Shown here: positions 34,725-46,870 of the stretch, one piece after another
How the letters are laid out: the number at the start of each line of letters is the position of its first letter
How positions within the stretch are numbered: the stretch's first letter is position 1
Assembly (NCBI GenBank): GCA_002286715.1
Contig: NSJX01000102.1
Span: forward strand, 1 to 55,957
DNA: 55,957 nucleotides
Direction: 5' to 3'
Source: Dentipellis sp. KUC8613
Taxonomy: Eukaryota; Basidiomycota; Agaricomycetes; Russulales; Hericiaceae
Made by a program: the position numbers and the translations under genes
Notes under the pieces: model-generated
The model's database searches: none
Seen by the model: only the letters and a program-made list of their open reading frames with translations
What the model was told of the DNA's origin: nothing

Positions 34725-37189
34725 GCGCCGCGTAAATGGGAGTCGAGGGAGTCGAGGGGTAGGTTCGTCCTACCTCGTACTTTATATTGTTCTGTATATC
34801 TTGTGTTGCGGGTTTTCGTTCCGTTGTGCATCCCGGCTGTGAATCTGTATTGTGATAGTATCATTAGTTCTTCTGTATATTTACCTTATAGCTGTAGTGT
34901 AAAGTACTCCGGTCTCGTGGCGTGGCTTCTGAAATGCATTCTTGCTGGTGACTCGGATAACCCGTTGTTGCGTGCAATAAGAGAGGCCGCGGTACAAGGG
35001 GGTCTGGAGGTGTTCGTTAGCACGCGAAGGCAGCGCCGGCTCCATCAAACACGGGTGACACGGGCTTGAGCAGAGACGGTGTATATTGCAAGGCGCTGTC
35101 TACACATTCGACAGTGGGTAGACAAGCGCAAGCGCGATCCCAAGCGTAACCAGCTGTCCATCGACTTTCTACAGGCGGTTGTCCTTACTGGCACTTAGCT
35201 GGTCAATCTCAGCCCGGGATAAGAATGAACCGTATGGTTTCGTCAATCCCTATAAGATAGACGTACCTAAGCACGCAGACGAAATGAATCAGCGGGCTGC
35301 ACCAAGTGCTCACTTTAAGCTTCCTTCCCTGGTGTTTGCGAGGCGAAGGCGGAGTTGAAGAGATCGGAGTCTGCGGCACCTTCGCGCGAAAGTACTATCA
35401 GTCGGGATGTGAGGACGCTGGAGACAGCTGAAGAGGTTCAGCCCCATCCTGTATTCCAGAGTTAGAAAAGTGGTATCGAAAAGAGATCTTTTGCAGACGC
35501 ACTGTAATAATTTTTCGTCGTCAACAACCACCTTTCTCCTCATAAGTCCTGAGAATGCCTTCATCGCCACGATTCATCCATCATTTTCGCCGTGCTTGAA
35601 GCTCGATTCAGGTTCCCTAGAGTGAGATCCAGCTCGGCTTTTCAAAAGGTACAACCCGCGATCGACTGTGGTTTGGAGTTTGATGCACAATTTGGCTGCT
35701 CTGAACCTGGTTGCCGTGACGTGTCAAGTTGAATCGAAAATCCTAGAAATTGTGGGCTCCTTGGTATCGAGCGAATGATGTTGATGTTACTGACGTGCGA
35801 GCGCTTGCTTTCGTTGTGGGCTTTCTTGAGAAGTTTGATCCCGGGAAGACGCGTGAGCCACTGCGCTGGGGTGCGTTTCAAGTTCTAGACTCATCCTGGA
35901 CAGCGTTCAGCGCACTTCAAAGCGCGAAACGAGTCGTATAGCAATACCTTTGGTTTCATAACTTATGGCATAGTCTCTTGTATCGTGTCTTCGTGCCGTC
36001 TACATCTCATGGGTCTCCTGAACTGCCACTCGATTCAGTACGCTGATTCTTGAGAAAATGTAGACAGACGCTGCTCACCGGCGTGCGGTTGACCCTAACC
36101 CAAAGTTGAACATGCCGCCCTCCCGCCGAGTCAGTCGCCGTGACGACGGCAATGGTGTCCCCGTATGTCTGCTTTTACGACAAGACTGCCGTGACTGTAC
36201 GACACATTGCCCATTTGTGGGACATAGACACCGTGTCGGTCAAACGATGGATTCGTCGGATGGAGAAATTGTGTCGCTGGTCGTCGCCGGGGACGATAAG
36301 AACGACGATCGCGCGTCGCGGGCCACGCGTCTAATACTAGGATCACGGCGATGAGTGCTTGGAGCGTACACGACGACTGTAAGTACTCACTTCACATCTA
36401 CTGGCTGCTCATGACAGGGAAATCCTCGCGGAAAAGGGAAAGGGCTATCAGTAGGTGATGGTTGAGGAAGAGAGACGATATCAGCGCCCTGGCTTCGCCG
36501 CTCGCTTCCCAGGGGAACCAAACAAGAGAGGTGGACCCACAACTACAAAGCATCTTGCTCCGATGTCTCCCGCGGCTCGACTTGCTGTGTCGCTCTCTCC
36601 CACCATGTCTTATTGTCTTTGCTGTCGTATGGCAGCACCTTTTGTCTTACCAGCCGATGTCTTTTCGACCCACATTTCCCTGAACATGGATTCACCCGTG
36701 TAGACCGGCGCCAACAGCACTTATCGCAAATCCCACGACTTCGTCAATGCCGTTTCCTCTACATTCACCGACATAGATCTAGCTGTCATGTTGTCATTCT
36801 TCCCTCGCCGGCTCGTGAAGGCATCGTGCGACTGAGTTGGAGGGGCTTGCGGAGGAATGAGTCATGCTGGGCGGCGACGGTGAGTCACGCTTGCGCAGGG
36901 TTATGGATTCTATTGCGGCATACGAGACGGGGTGCAACTTACAAGGTTACCTACTTTGGGAAGCGGGACCACTCTTGTATTCTGCGCAAAGCGCCCGGTC
37001 ACGTTGTAGCCCCCCATCAACCAGCCCCAAATTCGCTATTGTGACGACCTTGTTCTCCCGCTTTGGCAACCTCCCTAGAAACGTCGCCTCACAAAATGCG
37101 GGCCTCCCCTTCGATCCCTCCCATCGATTTCCTCATCCCGTACGGTCATCTTCTCCTGCCCCCGTCAACACTTTCTCAGCCATTATCCA
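34725..37189. other. Long gap with no supported gene
   Basis: About 2.5 kb. Short frames near 35310-35880 and 36100-37050 lack domains. Several ATG-plus-short-exon-plus-donor arrangements (for example at 36114 and 36864) resemble the starts of the flanking Ser/Pro-rich genes but lead nowhere convincing. The right end is probably promoter and leader of the gene at 37190. Confidence 0.35.
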
Positions 37190-38531
37190 ATGAAGACATT
37201 CAACAACATGGGACGATCAGTGAGTCGCTGGCAACTCTGCTGCCCCGCTATTGGTCTTATACGTTGTTTCCATTCAGAACAAGAACAAGCCCGTCACCTC
37301 TCGCCCAGAAATGAGGCCTCTACAGCGCCGGACGCTGCGTTATGACAATCCCGTCACCGGACGCGTACCCAAGATCAATCTCCCGTCCATGCGCTACAAG
37401 GCTCGGCGGTAAGTGCTCATGCATTTCAAATGACTATCTGCTCACGACCAAGTCCTGTTTCTCTTCAGCTTAATCATACGGCAACGGGCCACGACACTGG
37501 CCAGATCCGACTCTCGTCAGCCTTGCGGTGTAGTGGGCCACACCACAAGAGTTCATGACGCTATCAACAAAAAGCATACGAGTCATCTCATCACACAGAA
37601 ATGCGAACGCGCGACAAGGCGGGCCACTGCGTACAACGTCCCGAGTCCAGCTCAACGTGCCCATGCTCGCAACTGTAATACGGTGAGCGACGCCTTCCAG
37701 CGTCTCTCTATCGGCCCTCTCGCAGCCACCAACTTCAAGTTCAATTCATCCCAACCAATGGACATCTCGGCAATGCTGGCGTTCACAAGTCGAAGTCCGA
37801 TGCCGTCTCATTTCAAGGACGCTCCAGTCGGCACGATGCCTGCCTTATTCCCTATCAGGAAGTCTTCCAACTACGCCCGCTCGCCGCAATATCCTCAACA
37901 AGCGTTGCGTAAGAGCACGCTTCCTTCACCCTCGCCATCATCCTCCCGAGACAGCACTCCCATCTCGCCATTATCATCGCCTGCGCCCTCGCCTCCCACC
38001 TCGCCAGCACCGTCAACATCATCGCTACCTTTCGTACTCAATGAACGGAGTCCACGACCCTCAACCTCCCGTTCTTGCTCTCCCTGCTCAACACTGCCAG
38101 TCTCCCGTGAAAGGTCTCCTTCCTGCTCGTCGTCGGCATTCCATGCTGGATCTCGCTTTTCTTCACCGTCGTCATCCTTCTCTTCACCAGTTAGATCACC
38201 TCCTACCTCTCCCGCTCCATCAATATGCTCTGAGACGAACGATGTCTGGCCCATTGCTGGTTCAGATTGGCAGTACCCGGGCCGCCAAGACGATGCCGCA
38301 TTCGAGGCCACACTAGCTTGGCTCTGCGACACCTCTTCGGTCGTTCTGCAAGCGAACAACGGCCTGTCCTCTGAGCCTCTACATGCAAAAGAAACATGGG
38401 AAATGGGCGATAAATTTACGGAGGCGTTCTTGGGCCGTCCCGTGCGGTATGACTATGAGTCAGGGCCACGAGACGTCGAATTCGAAGAGATGGTCCTGGA
38501 GGCCGTTGCCCGGGAACAGCGTGGCCGGTGA
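37190..38531 (+). CDS. Ser/Pro-rich disordered protein of unknown function (407 aa)
   Basis: Three exons (37190-37219, 37278-37408, 37469-38531) join in frame; the first encodes MKTFNNMGRS. The N-terminal 150 residues are basic, with KPVTSRPEMRPLQRRTLRYD and later CERATRRATAYN. The middle is a long Ser/Pro/Thr array (PSPSPSSSRDSTPISPLSSP, SPPTSPAPS repeated). The C-terminal 110 residues are acidic and look folded (DDAAFEATLAWLCDTSS, WEMGDKFTEAFLGRPVRYD, DVEFEEMVLEAVAREQ). No signal peptide or membrane helix is seen. Its exon layout echoes the gene at 33482, though sequence similarity is weak outside the low-complexity part. No function is proposed. Confidence 0.72.
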
Positions 38532-38914
38532 ATTGCTTGAGTGAAGTGAAACCCAACTGTATTCATCATCCCCGCCGCTTCAGTGTATTATTATATGAGG
38601 TGCGGTCTTCCCGTGTCGGTTGTCTGTGTGGAATATTGTATTGTAATCTCTGTATCTACTTATCTTGTCTCGTTCTATCTCATCATGTCTCTGTCATCCG
38701 GTAGACAAGTTGGTGGCGAAGCGAAGTACATTCCCCTTCAAGTCAATCATGACTGAAGAATGTCGACCAATTGATATGACAAAAAGGCTGTTCACGCTCG
38801 CGAATACAAGTTATACAACAGAGCACTCACAACAACCGGATACCAGCAACACCTGCAATAAATAGAGAGATTCAATATGAAGGCTGCTGCTGAAGAGCGC
38901 GATTCGGACTTGAA
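38532..38914. other. Convergent 3' intergenic region
   Basis: About 380 bases between the stop of the second Ser/Pro-rich gene (+) and the stop of the seven-helix gene I (-). No further feature is seen. Confidence 0.45.
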
Positions 38915-40651
38915 TCAAACACTACTGTAATCGACTTCTGCCTTCTCCAACTTTGAGATCTTCGCTTGGTCCGGCACGCCAGAGTGTCCACTGCTGCCAC
39001 TCGTGCTTTGCGTGTCGTTGTCCGGCTGCAGCTCTATGTCTGGAATGATTGCTCCAACAGAGGCAAAGTGGGAGACATCGGTGGTGGTGCGGTGTTCCGC
39101 AAATCGGATGGACTTGGTCTGGGTTTCACGAATGCCTGGAGATGCATGTAGCTGGTGCGAAGTCTCGACGACGCGGTCGAAGCCTTTGCTCATCCCGACT
39201 TGTACAATGATCAATGTCGGAGCGATTGCCTGAGGAGGGCAGTCAGTTTCTATCTATCAATCCCATAGAATAACGAATAAGGACTGACCATTAGAATTTG
39301 AGCGACGCTATTGATCGCAGTCTACGATGATCCATTCGCCAAGATTCAGACTGATGGGGAAATAGATTGAATAAGGACTCTGGACTTACGACAAGAGATG
39401 TCGCAGGAGTAAAGTCGAAGATGGTGCTTATTAGCTGCGACAACAACAACAGGAGCCCAGACTCGACACTGCACTCTAACACTGTCAATTCTGTATCCGG
39501 AAATCCGATGATGGCCGTACTCACACCATAGAGACAGCCGCTCGGTATCGAACGCCTGCCGTCCTTCCTAGAGCCTTTTCAAGGTGTCGTGCCATGAACC
39601 AGATACGAGAGGCTGTAAAGATGGAAGCATAATGACTTGGTGTGTCATGATGACTATCATTCAAAAAGCATACCTATAAGAATAGTCGCTATCGCATTTG
39701 TCACGAATTCTAGGATGTTGTTGGCATTGTTCACTTTCGCCATGATGTTCCCTATTTCAAACCATCTGGGTGGCGGCGTGGTCTCACTGGGCGGCGCGTC
39801 TTTCCTAATGAGATATAGCTGTGTTTCGTAGTATATGAATGCGCCATTCAACGCTGCAGACAAGTGGGTGTTAACGTCTTGTGGAAGTAAGGGTTATGTG
39901 GACATACCGAGCATCAAAAATAGAAGCACTGCAAATGGAATTCCAACGCAACGCCGTCGCTGCCACAAGACGGCACAACGATAAAACTAAATGGTTCAAT
40001 TCGTGGGCGTCCCCTACATGCAGATCAAACCTCGACTTACGAGTATTCCGTCTGCAACGAAGCTATCCGTGTGCATGGTCAGAAGACAGCATGATGAGAT
40101 AGCGTGGAGGACAAAAGCACCAACCTCATACATGAGAATATGGCATTCACTGCTATATTGAGAACATTGGCTACATTATCTTCTCGCACCCTTTCCGGGT
40201 CCTCCGTGTTGCAAGGAAGAACAGCAGCGCCGTCTGGGGTGATAAAACTGCTGGAGACAACGGCTGGTTCCGAAAGAATGAGCGCGAGGGACGTGCCCAT
40301 GTACGCGGTGGTGAGTAGGAACAGCGCAATGGATGAGATTCCATAGAACATGTTCAAGTTCGGCCGCCGGTATAGCAAAACATAGATAGAACCACCGAAC
40401 AGTGTCACGTAGAGACCTATTAGTCGTCATAGGTTAGATGTTTGCCATACAATTGCTCGAAGCAAGACTCGCCGTAGAGCACGGAGATCGCCTGTGATAT
40501 CGTCAGTAAGAGATTGCAACTAGCTCATACTGCGGTGACGTACCCATAGGCCTGAAATCGTATCCTGACAGGATCACATCATTAGTGAGCAAGTGATTCA
40601 AATAGATGATAATAAGATATCACCCACCGCGAAGTACTGTTCGCCGCACAT
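38915..40651 (-). CDS. Seven-helix membrane protein, family copy I
   Basis: Member of an uncharacterised multi-helix family repeated in this window (also copies IV and V). About 385 residues from about 11 exons. The first two exons are tiny: 24 nt (40651-40628, MCGEQYFA) and 21 nt (40564-40544, DTISGLW). Predicted helices are VTLFGGSIYVLLY, SSIALFLLTTAYMG, NVLNIAVNAIFSCM, VGIPFAVLLFLMLG, NILEFVTNAIATILI, VESGLLLLLSQLIST and INSVAQILMAIAPTLIIVQV. That number of helices recalls receptors, but no GPCR motif is visible. Family blocks are SRIWFMARHLEKALG-x-x-x-GVRYRAA and, in the cytosolic-looking tail, RETQTKSIRFAEH. The intron after exon 3 appears to use a GC donor (gcgagt at 40472). Function unknown. 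Confidence 0.75.
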
Positions 40652-41702
40652 GGTGAGCAGCAGGCTTGCCCATGATCAAAGTGCGAAGCCAACCTTTATA
40701 CATCTTGCTGGTGTCTATAATCAACAATATTGTGTGAACGACGACTGCAACAAGCCAAAGAAGTGCGATTCGCTCTTCTCAGCAATGATTACTTACTGAT
40801 CGTCGCGGCAACCTATAAAGAAGATGATGGTGGGATCGCCAGAAGACACGCAACACTGCCTTCACCGCTTTCCGATTCAGGACATCCATACCAAGAACCT
40901 CTTTCATTGGCAGGCTGCAGCTACACGACAGATACATAGATGCCAGAAAATATTGGAGTCGATTGACTCTTCAAGTTCAGTTGGAATTTATGAGGACGGA
41001 TTGATCTATAGCCTCGAAGGATATTTTGAAAGTTGACTTTGCACCCGAGGCGGGTGTAGAACGGACTTCCCAGCCAAGAATAGCATTAGAACCTGCACAC
41101 ATCCCTGCGTCGCGCAGTTGTGGAGCTGATGCCCAGTCTATCACTGATAGAAATATCAATGGTCAAATGACCTTAGGGGCATGAGAATGACGAGCGATAC
41201 TCACCATGTTATCATCCCTCGCACACAGATCAGCTGGTAGGTGGTCCGGATTTCGGCCTGTGGGCGCCCCAAATACCAACATCGTTGCTACAGGGAGTAT
41301 GTTCAATTTGGAAAATAAACACGAATCTGGCGACGCACCCGCCCTTGGGACTAGTGAACCGCACCCCGCAACTTCTTGAAGCCTCGGGAATGAAGTGAAT
41401 AGCCGGTGAGAGGATCAGGACGCGTATAGGCAGGTGTGGGCATACCGACGGCCTCCCGAACGGGTTCATCGAGTTCATCTAGAGCGGGTGCGATATCGCT
41501 GCCTGTTTAGCTTTGCTGATGGGGCACTCGCCAGGGATGAAGCAAGGAAGGACATGAATTTCGACTCTTCTGTGATGATCTTCTGACTTTTGGCCTAAAG
41601 ATGCCTACAGCTGTTTGATAACTCTTAGATTCAGTACTAGGGCAGGGCTGGGGCACAGTCAAAGGGCGCTAGAGTCACCTTCTCAGCCTATTCTCCACCA
41701 GC
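40652..41702. other. Gap with no supported gene
   Basis: About 1 kb between seven-helix copy I and relic II. Short minus-strand frames at 40977-41159 and 41230-41478 show no family resemblance. Part of it is presumably the promoter of copy I. Confidence 0.4.
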
Positions 41703-41985
41703 TTACTCCAGAACGCTAGAACGGCTACTTTCCCTACTCAGGCACAGCGTATCTCGGTCAAATTCCGGCGTCATGCCTTGAATAATGGGCCTAAGAGATG
41801 CGAGATGCGAGACGTTTGTCATGATAGTGTGACGCTCGCGGAGAACTGAGGCAACCGTGATTCCCATGGATGCTGTTGTGAGCAGAAACGGCGCAAGCGA
41901 CGTGCCAAGATTGCACACGTTTGGTCCCTGGTATATGAACGCATAGATTGAGCCGCCGAACGATGCCACGCAGAAGCTTGGACAA
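41703..41985 (-). pseudogene. Seven-helix family relic II (internally deleted)
   Basis: One frame contains the first-helix block SFGGSIYAFIYQGPN and the second-helix block SLAPFLLTTASMGITVASVL. It then jumps directly to the family's tail (TNVSHLASLRPIIQGM, ending ESSRSSVLE). Everything between, some 200 residues in the intact copies, is missing. The upstream micro-exons are not recognisable. This is a deletion-fusion remnant and probably not functional. Confidence 0.6.
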
Positions 41986-43134
41986 TTTTCAACAATGCTA
42001 CTTTCACGGATGAAAGTCAAACGGATGCTGGCCATAGGAAGCTGATACCGCTTAATCTCGCCGTGCTGAGAAGATTGTACGAAGTGAGGCAGCTGAGAGG
42101 CAGACGGCTCGGTCAACAAGGTCGCACAGGGAAAGGCAGTGGACATACTGCAAGTTACTTTTCTCCGCACGTATTGGAAGGGCCGAAGGGGAGACGCATA
42201 CATTCCGTCAAGGACGTGTTTCGCGTTCTCGTGAATGGCTGTATGCGGGTTGTATGCACTGCTGTGAAGATTCCCGCCACCATTAACCGCTAACCTGTCA
42301 ACACGTCTGGCAGTAATAACCCGAGAGATTTCTGTAGATACAGCGATAGAAAAACGAGGCTTGTTCCCTTCAGTCCAAGCTGGCGGCCTCATAGAGCGCC
42401 AGTTGATAACGTTGGCTCTGTGATACATCAACGCGTCGCCGCACAGGGCCACACAGTTTTGAGGATGTATGGCTAAAGGTCTATGTCACGAAGAGATCAG
42501 GGAACTCTGTGAGCAAGGATATCAGCACTAAAAGAGCGAAACGTTCTAAGACCACTTACGCATATAGACTTTCGAAAGCCTTGTTATAAGGTGAAGCTCG
42601 CCGAACATGAAAAAGTATGTACGTATCCGTACCTGCATACATAGAAGCCTTGATGAAGTTTGCTCAGAAAGAAAAAACATATGCGGGCGAACAGCCTGCA
42701 GAGACACGACATACGGCAGCATCCTCATGGGAGTGCGAAGACAAAGTAGTATGACGCTGGGGCTCGAGTCCACAAGCGCCCAGTTGCAGACTCGGAATCA
42801 GCCGCGCGCACGGCAGCAGCCGAACGCTCAAGCGCCCGCATTCGAGTCCCCTGCGAATAGAAGGAGGTAAAACATCCCTCCCTTCAAACACACTCGCTGC
42901 CTGCACACAGAAACTACAAGATAAAAGATCCTTATGGATATATTCAAGATGTGCGTAAGTATCTCGTATCAATCAGTCAGTCAGTCAGTAAGGAGCGTAG
43001 CACATTCGTATCCGTATCAGTTGAAGACATCAAATACATGCTCGCGATATCGATATAAGTGGTAAGTAGCGTTCTTCGAGCTCTGGTATTGTGCACTGCG
43101 CGCGTGAGCTCCAACGTTCCGTGCGTCGGAGGTG
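41986..43134. other. Gap with no supported gene
   Basis: About 1.1 kb. The minus-strand frame continuing upstream of relic II to 42452 has no recognisable content. A short TCAG microsatellite lies at about 42974-42990. No gene is supported. Confidence 0.4.
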
Positions 43135-46034
43135 TCATGAGAGCGCCTTTTTCGTGTCGGGCTCCACAATCTCGTCGGCGCCGGACTCGTCTAGGGTATC
43201 GCGCTGCTCTTTTTCGAGGTTCGATGCGGGGCCGTGGTAGTGCCGGTGGCCGCTGTGGGGGGCTCGTAGTCAGCATTCGCGTAGTGGGATGTGAGGTGTG
43301 CAAAACGTACTCGATTAGGTACCAAATACTAAGAGAAAAAAAGGAGTCAGTGATATGGAAACCCGTTTGCGCTTGCGCAGACGTACCTCGACAGGATGAC
43401 CACGCCGCCCGTGATGACCTGCCACCAAAACGCCACATGAGCCGCCACATCCACACAGGGAGATAGAAGAGCAGGAGACACGCACGGAAGCATAATTCAT
43501 CGTATCCTTCGTCACAGGCAGCACCGTCGGCAGCGAGAAGATGACGGTCACGAACAGCGTCCAGAGGATGCAGTTCACATTGACGAGCCACCCGAGGAGG
43601 CCGTCGCCCATGTAGAACGGGCCGGGTTTGAACTGCACCTCTGGGTGGTTCTGGAACACGCGCCGGCTGTCGTTATCCTCCTTGTCAGAGCTTGCCACAA
43701 ATGGGGTATGAAGGGACGCACAAGAAGATCGGGATGATGTAGCTGAGGTCGAGCGCCATCGCGGTAAGCGAGAAGATCGCGTTCGCGGCGACGGGAGACG
43801 CGAAGTCGAGGAGGCCCGGCAGGATACTGAGGATCGTTGTGAACCAGATCGCGCGCAGGGGCGTCATCGTCCACGAGCTGACGTGGCCGAAGTATCCACG
43901 GTCGGGGAGACCTGTATGATCGTGAGCATCGGGATGCGGGGACTAGATGAAGGGAGAGGGAACGCAGACGCACCGTGGTCGCGGCTAAAGGCGTAGACGG
44001 TGCGCGAGCAGGCTTGGAGGGCAGTTTGGCACACGAAGAAGGCCGTGAGGCACACGAAGGTCTGCATGAAAGGTTCGTTATTTGTGGGTCTACGTAAGAA
44101 CTGGCACATACCCAGAGGAACAGCGCGGCAGGTTTGCCCATCCGGAGCGCCATGATCTATTCGACGATTAGCACGAAAGCGAACAGAGAAGCGCCAGTGG
44201 CTTGCCTCAAGGAAAGCGGAGCCAGACGGGCCGGGGAGGTTCTCCCTATACTACCTGTCAGCTCGAAGCTCTTCTACCGCATGTCGGTACGTACAGAGGT
44301 CCGGAGCAGATGATCATGACAATGTTGAGCAGCCAGCCGAGCAGACCGGTACCAATAACTGCACACGGCCGGGTTACTCTGCTATTTCATGGTCGCGAAT
44401 AAAGAGAAACGACGCACCTGCAATGAAGATCGCCGCGGGAGCTATTCACAGGCGCAAAGTAGCGAAAAGTCAGTATCCGTTCACGTCGCCTGAGCCTACG
44501 TCCGCCCTTAATGGTGACAATGGGGGAGAAGGGAGTACTGTACCTGCGTATGCGGCGCGCTTGACCTCTTCCCTGTAGTACGATGGATGGTCAGGGTGGA
44601 CGTTCGAAGACAGCGGGGAAGTGACGTACGAGATGTGTGCCGTTGCGTCGTAGTCCTGCGTATCATGTTAGCTTGGGTCCATCATCGCAGTGTCAAAGCA
44701 TACCGTCATCTGGGTAAGAGGAGCAGTGTGAGCTAAATACAATGGCAATAGAGCAAACCACTTACTGTCCATTGTACACTGAGAAGACCAAAGAGGAACG
44801 CAATCCCGTCGTTCCATCCGCCTGTTTGGTTGACGATGCCTTCCGAACCAAACACGTAGCTACCGGTATGCATCTCATGGCGCGGTGTCGTCGCGAGCAG
44901 CACGATGATGATCACTAGGGTCATGCTTAGCCTCGCAGCTTGTAACCTGAAGACAGGTGTCTCACCGACAGTCGCGCCAAGATTGACGAAGACGAAACTG
45001 GTCGTGAACCGAGCCAGATAACGCGTCGCTAGACAATTCTGCGGGACCGAGCCTGAGCAGTAGCAAATGACAAAAGATGGGCAACTTACGAGAATGCCGT
45101 GGAAGATCAGAAGGCCGATGAACAGGCCAACAACCTTGCCAGTGGTGACTTCGTAGTTGCCATCCTATGTCTTCGCGTCAGGCAACAGTCTACAGCAGTA
45201 CGAAAGCGAACATACCTTGGCTACAACGACTGCCGCCCAAATCATCCCCGACAGACCGAACTCGGTGGATGCGAGGCCGGCTACTTGACCTAGAATATTG
45301 AGCCATCCGACCGTCCATCCGACCTTCCACGCCCATTTCAGGACTGTTTGACAGGCGCAGATGGTAATGGAGACTTACGACAGAACGGTACTTCAACGGC
45401 ACTAGCTGCGCCGAGGCGGTATACCTGTGATCTCCATTAGTCCGCTGCTTCTGAAGAACCGCAACAGAAAAGGCGCACAGTCCACCACATGTCGGAAACG
45501 CGCTAACGATTTCAGCAATGCTTGCGCCTGTTCTCGCTCAGTACTGATGCCGCTTGACAGACATGACGGAATGGGGAGCGTTACCTAAGGTAAAGCACAT
45601 GCACGCGCCAAGGATCCAGCACCAAGTGACCTAAATCGTCCACAGGGATGATAATGAGCGCGATAAGGTGAGAGACACTCGATGAACGTACCGACGAGGG
45701 CCCTCCGAGCGTCAGGGGCGTGTTGAATGTCGTCGCGACCGACGAGCACAGACCCTACAGCCGCGCACACGACCCACAATTCCTTCTTCAGAACCTCGCC
45801 TCCGAGCCCCGACGGTCAAATTGGATCACACACCATGATACTGAAGGCAAAGCTAATCTACACGTTCGTGCCCCAGCGTCAGTTTCGCGTCCAGGCACGG
45901 CTCGGAGGACTCACTGTCGCCAGATTGCTGAACTCGCGCTTGAACGAGGGCACGTAGCCCAGCGCCTCCAGGTTGCGGTCGTCATCGAGGTCGAGCACGA
46001 TGCTGCGAGGGCGGGCAGAGTCGTCGTCGGTCAT
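43135..46034 (-). CDS. Amino-acid/GABA-type permease, APC superfamily (537 aa, 23 exons)
   Basis: Twelve-helix plasma-membrane or vacuolar permease of the APC superfamily, GABA/choline permease-like group (Uga4/Hnm1 type). The exact substrate is not predictable. Exons are 46034-45915, 45857-45834, 45754-45692, 45630-45585, 45527-45479, 45424-45379, 45323-45216, 45164-45090, 45038-44966, 44914-44766, 44709-44704, 44655-44630, 44572-44544, 44441-44418, 44358-44295, 44245-44206, 44156-44112, 44061-43974, 43911-43722, 43666-43486, 43418-43387, 43328-43311 and 43252-43135, all in phase. Family marks are ALGYVPSFKREFSNLAT, SAFPTCGGLYTASAQLVP, VGWTVGWLNILGQVAG, SVQWTMTDYDATAHISEEV, ENLPGPSGSAFLE, YAFSRDHGLPDRGYFG and SLPTVLPVTKDTMNYASV. 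Exon 11 is 6 nt (encoding MT), and the intron at 44205 has a GC donor. Confidence 0.92.
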
Positions 46035-46423
46035 GGTGGTCCGTAGCAAGGGCGGCCGATCGAGCGTCTTCCGAGCGGAAATTTGAGATGGAAATCAGCA
46101 AACGAAGAGCCGACGAACGTGCACGCCAGAGGAACAGGCGTATAAGTACCAGGGCAGGCGCTTTCGTGGAGTCTCGAGTCCAAGATAGTACTTATGAGGG
46201 CGACACTTGCACAATGCGAATAGACGCGCGCCCGACTACTTATCTACAGTTTTTTATTCGAGGAGGGAGACGAGCCCATGTCGTTTCCAGAGCGCGCCGC
46301 GTCGGCCAAACGATAACCTCCTTCGGGAACCGCCGCTTTGATAACGCGTGCTTGGCTTACCATGTGTTTTCTAAGGGCTTATCACCATATACTCATAACA
46401 ACTGTTTTGAGGACTCAAACATG

Positions 46424-46530
46424 GCCCGCCTAGCTCAATCGGCCAGAGCGTCAGACTTTTAAGACCATATGATTCAACTGAGTCACGTGACCAAATCTGA
46501 AGGCTGCGAGTTCGACCCTCGCGGTGGGCT
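46424..46530 (+). tRNA. tRNA-Lys(UUU) with a 33-nt intron
   Basis: Acceptor GCCCGCC pairs with GGTGGGC, and T is the discriminator. The D arm is GCTC...GAGC. The anticodon stem TCAGA/TCTGA encloses loop CTTTTAA with TTT at 46458-46460. The T arm is GCGAG-TTCGACC-CTCGC. A 33-nt intron (46462-46494) sits one base 3' of the anticodon, the canonical nuclear position. A T-rich run (tttcttgtgtgttctctttttctc) follows the gene and can terminate polymerase III. Confidence 0.93.
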
Positions 46531-46870
46531 TTCTTGTGTGTTCTCTTTTTCTCCTGCTCGTTCTAGCTGCAGACTTTTGTCGAAGAGAGCGTATTCTGCG
46601 TTCCACGAGGAAGGACTTTGATATATCGACTAATCATAATTTTCACTGTTCTGGCCGTTAGGCCAAAATGTCAAGCAGGGAAGCCTGCGGTTCGATTCCA
46701 TGACGGGGCCGACATTTCACGATATCTGCAATTGCTTTAGGTCTTGAGAGGATGGACATAGAATATCGGGAGCTAGGAACGACAATTACAGTGCAGTGCT
46801 ACGTATCCACAAGAGCACAATCAAGAAAGCCGGAAATAAATAAATAATATAGCCATTGACGAGACTGAAA

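Noticed and set aside
42974..42990. TCAG tandem repeat as a possible functional repeat or CRISPR-like array.
   Set aside because: Only about four units; an ordinary microsatellite in a eukaryotic genome.
44939..44965. A 27-nt intron, or read-through without intron, in the permease after GATVG.
   Set aside because: 27 nt is too short for a fungal spliceosomal intron. A 51-nt intron (44965-44915) ending at ctag gives ATVVIIIVLLATTPR, matching the family better than read-through.
46640..46715. Possible second tRNA after tRNA-Lys (ggttcgattcc and a perfect small hairpin gcagg-gaag-cctgc).
   Set aside because: The acceptor and T stems do not pair and no D arm is found; at best a degraded tRNA-derived fragment.
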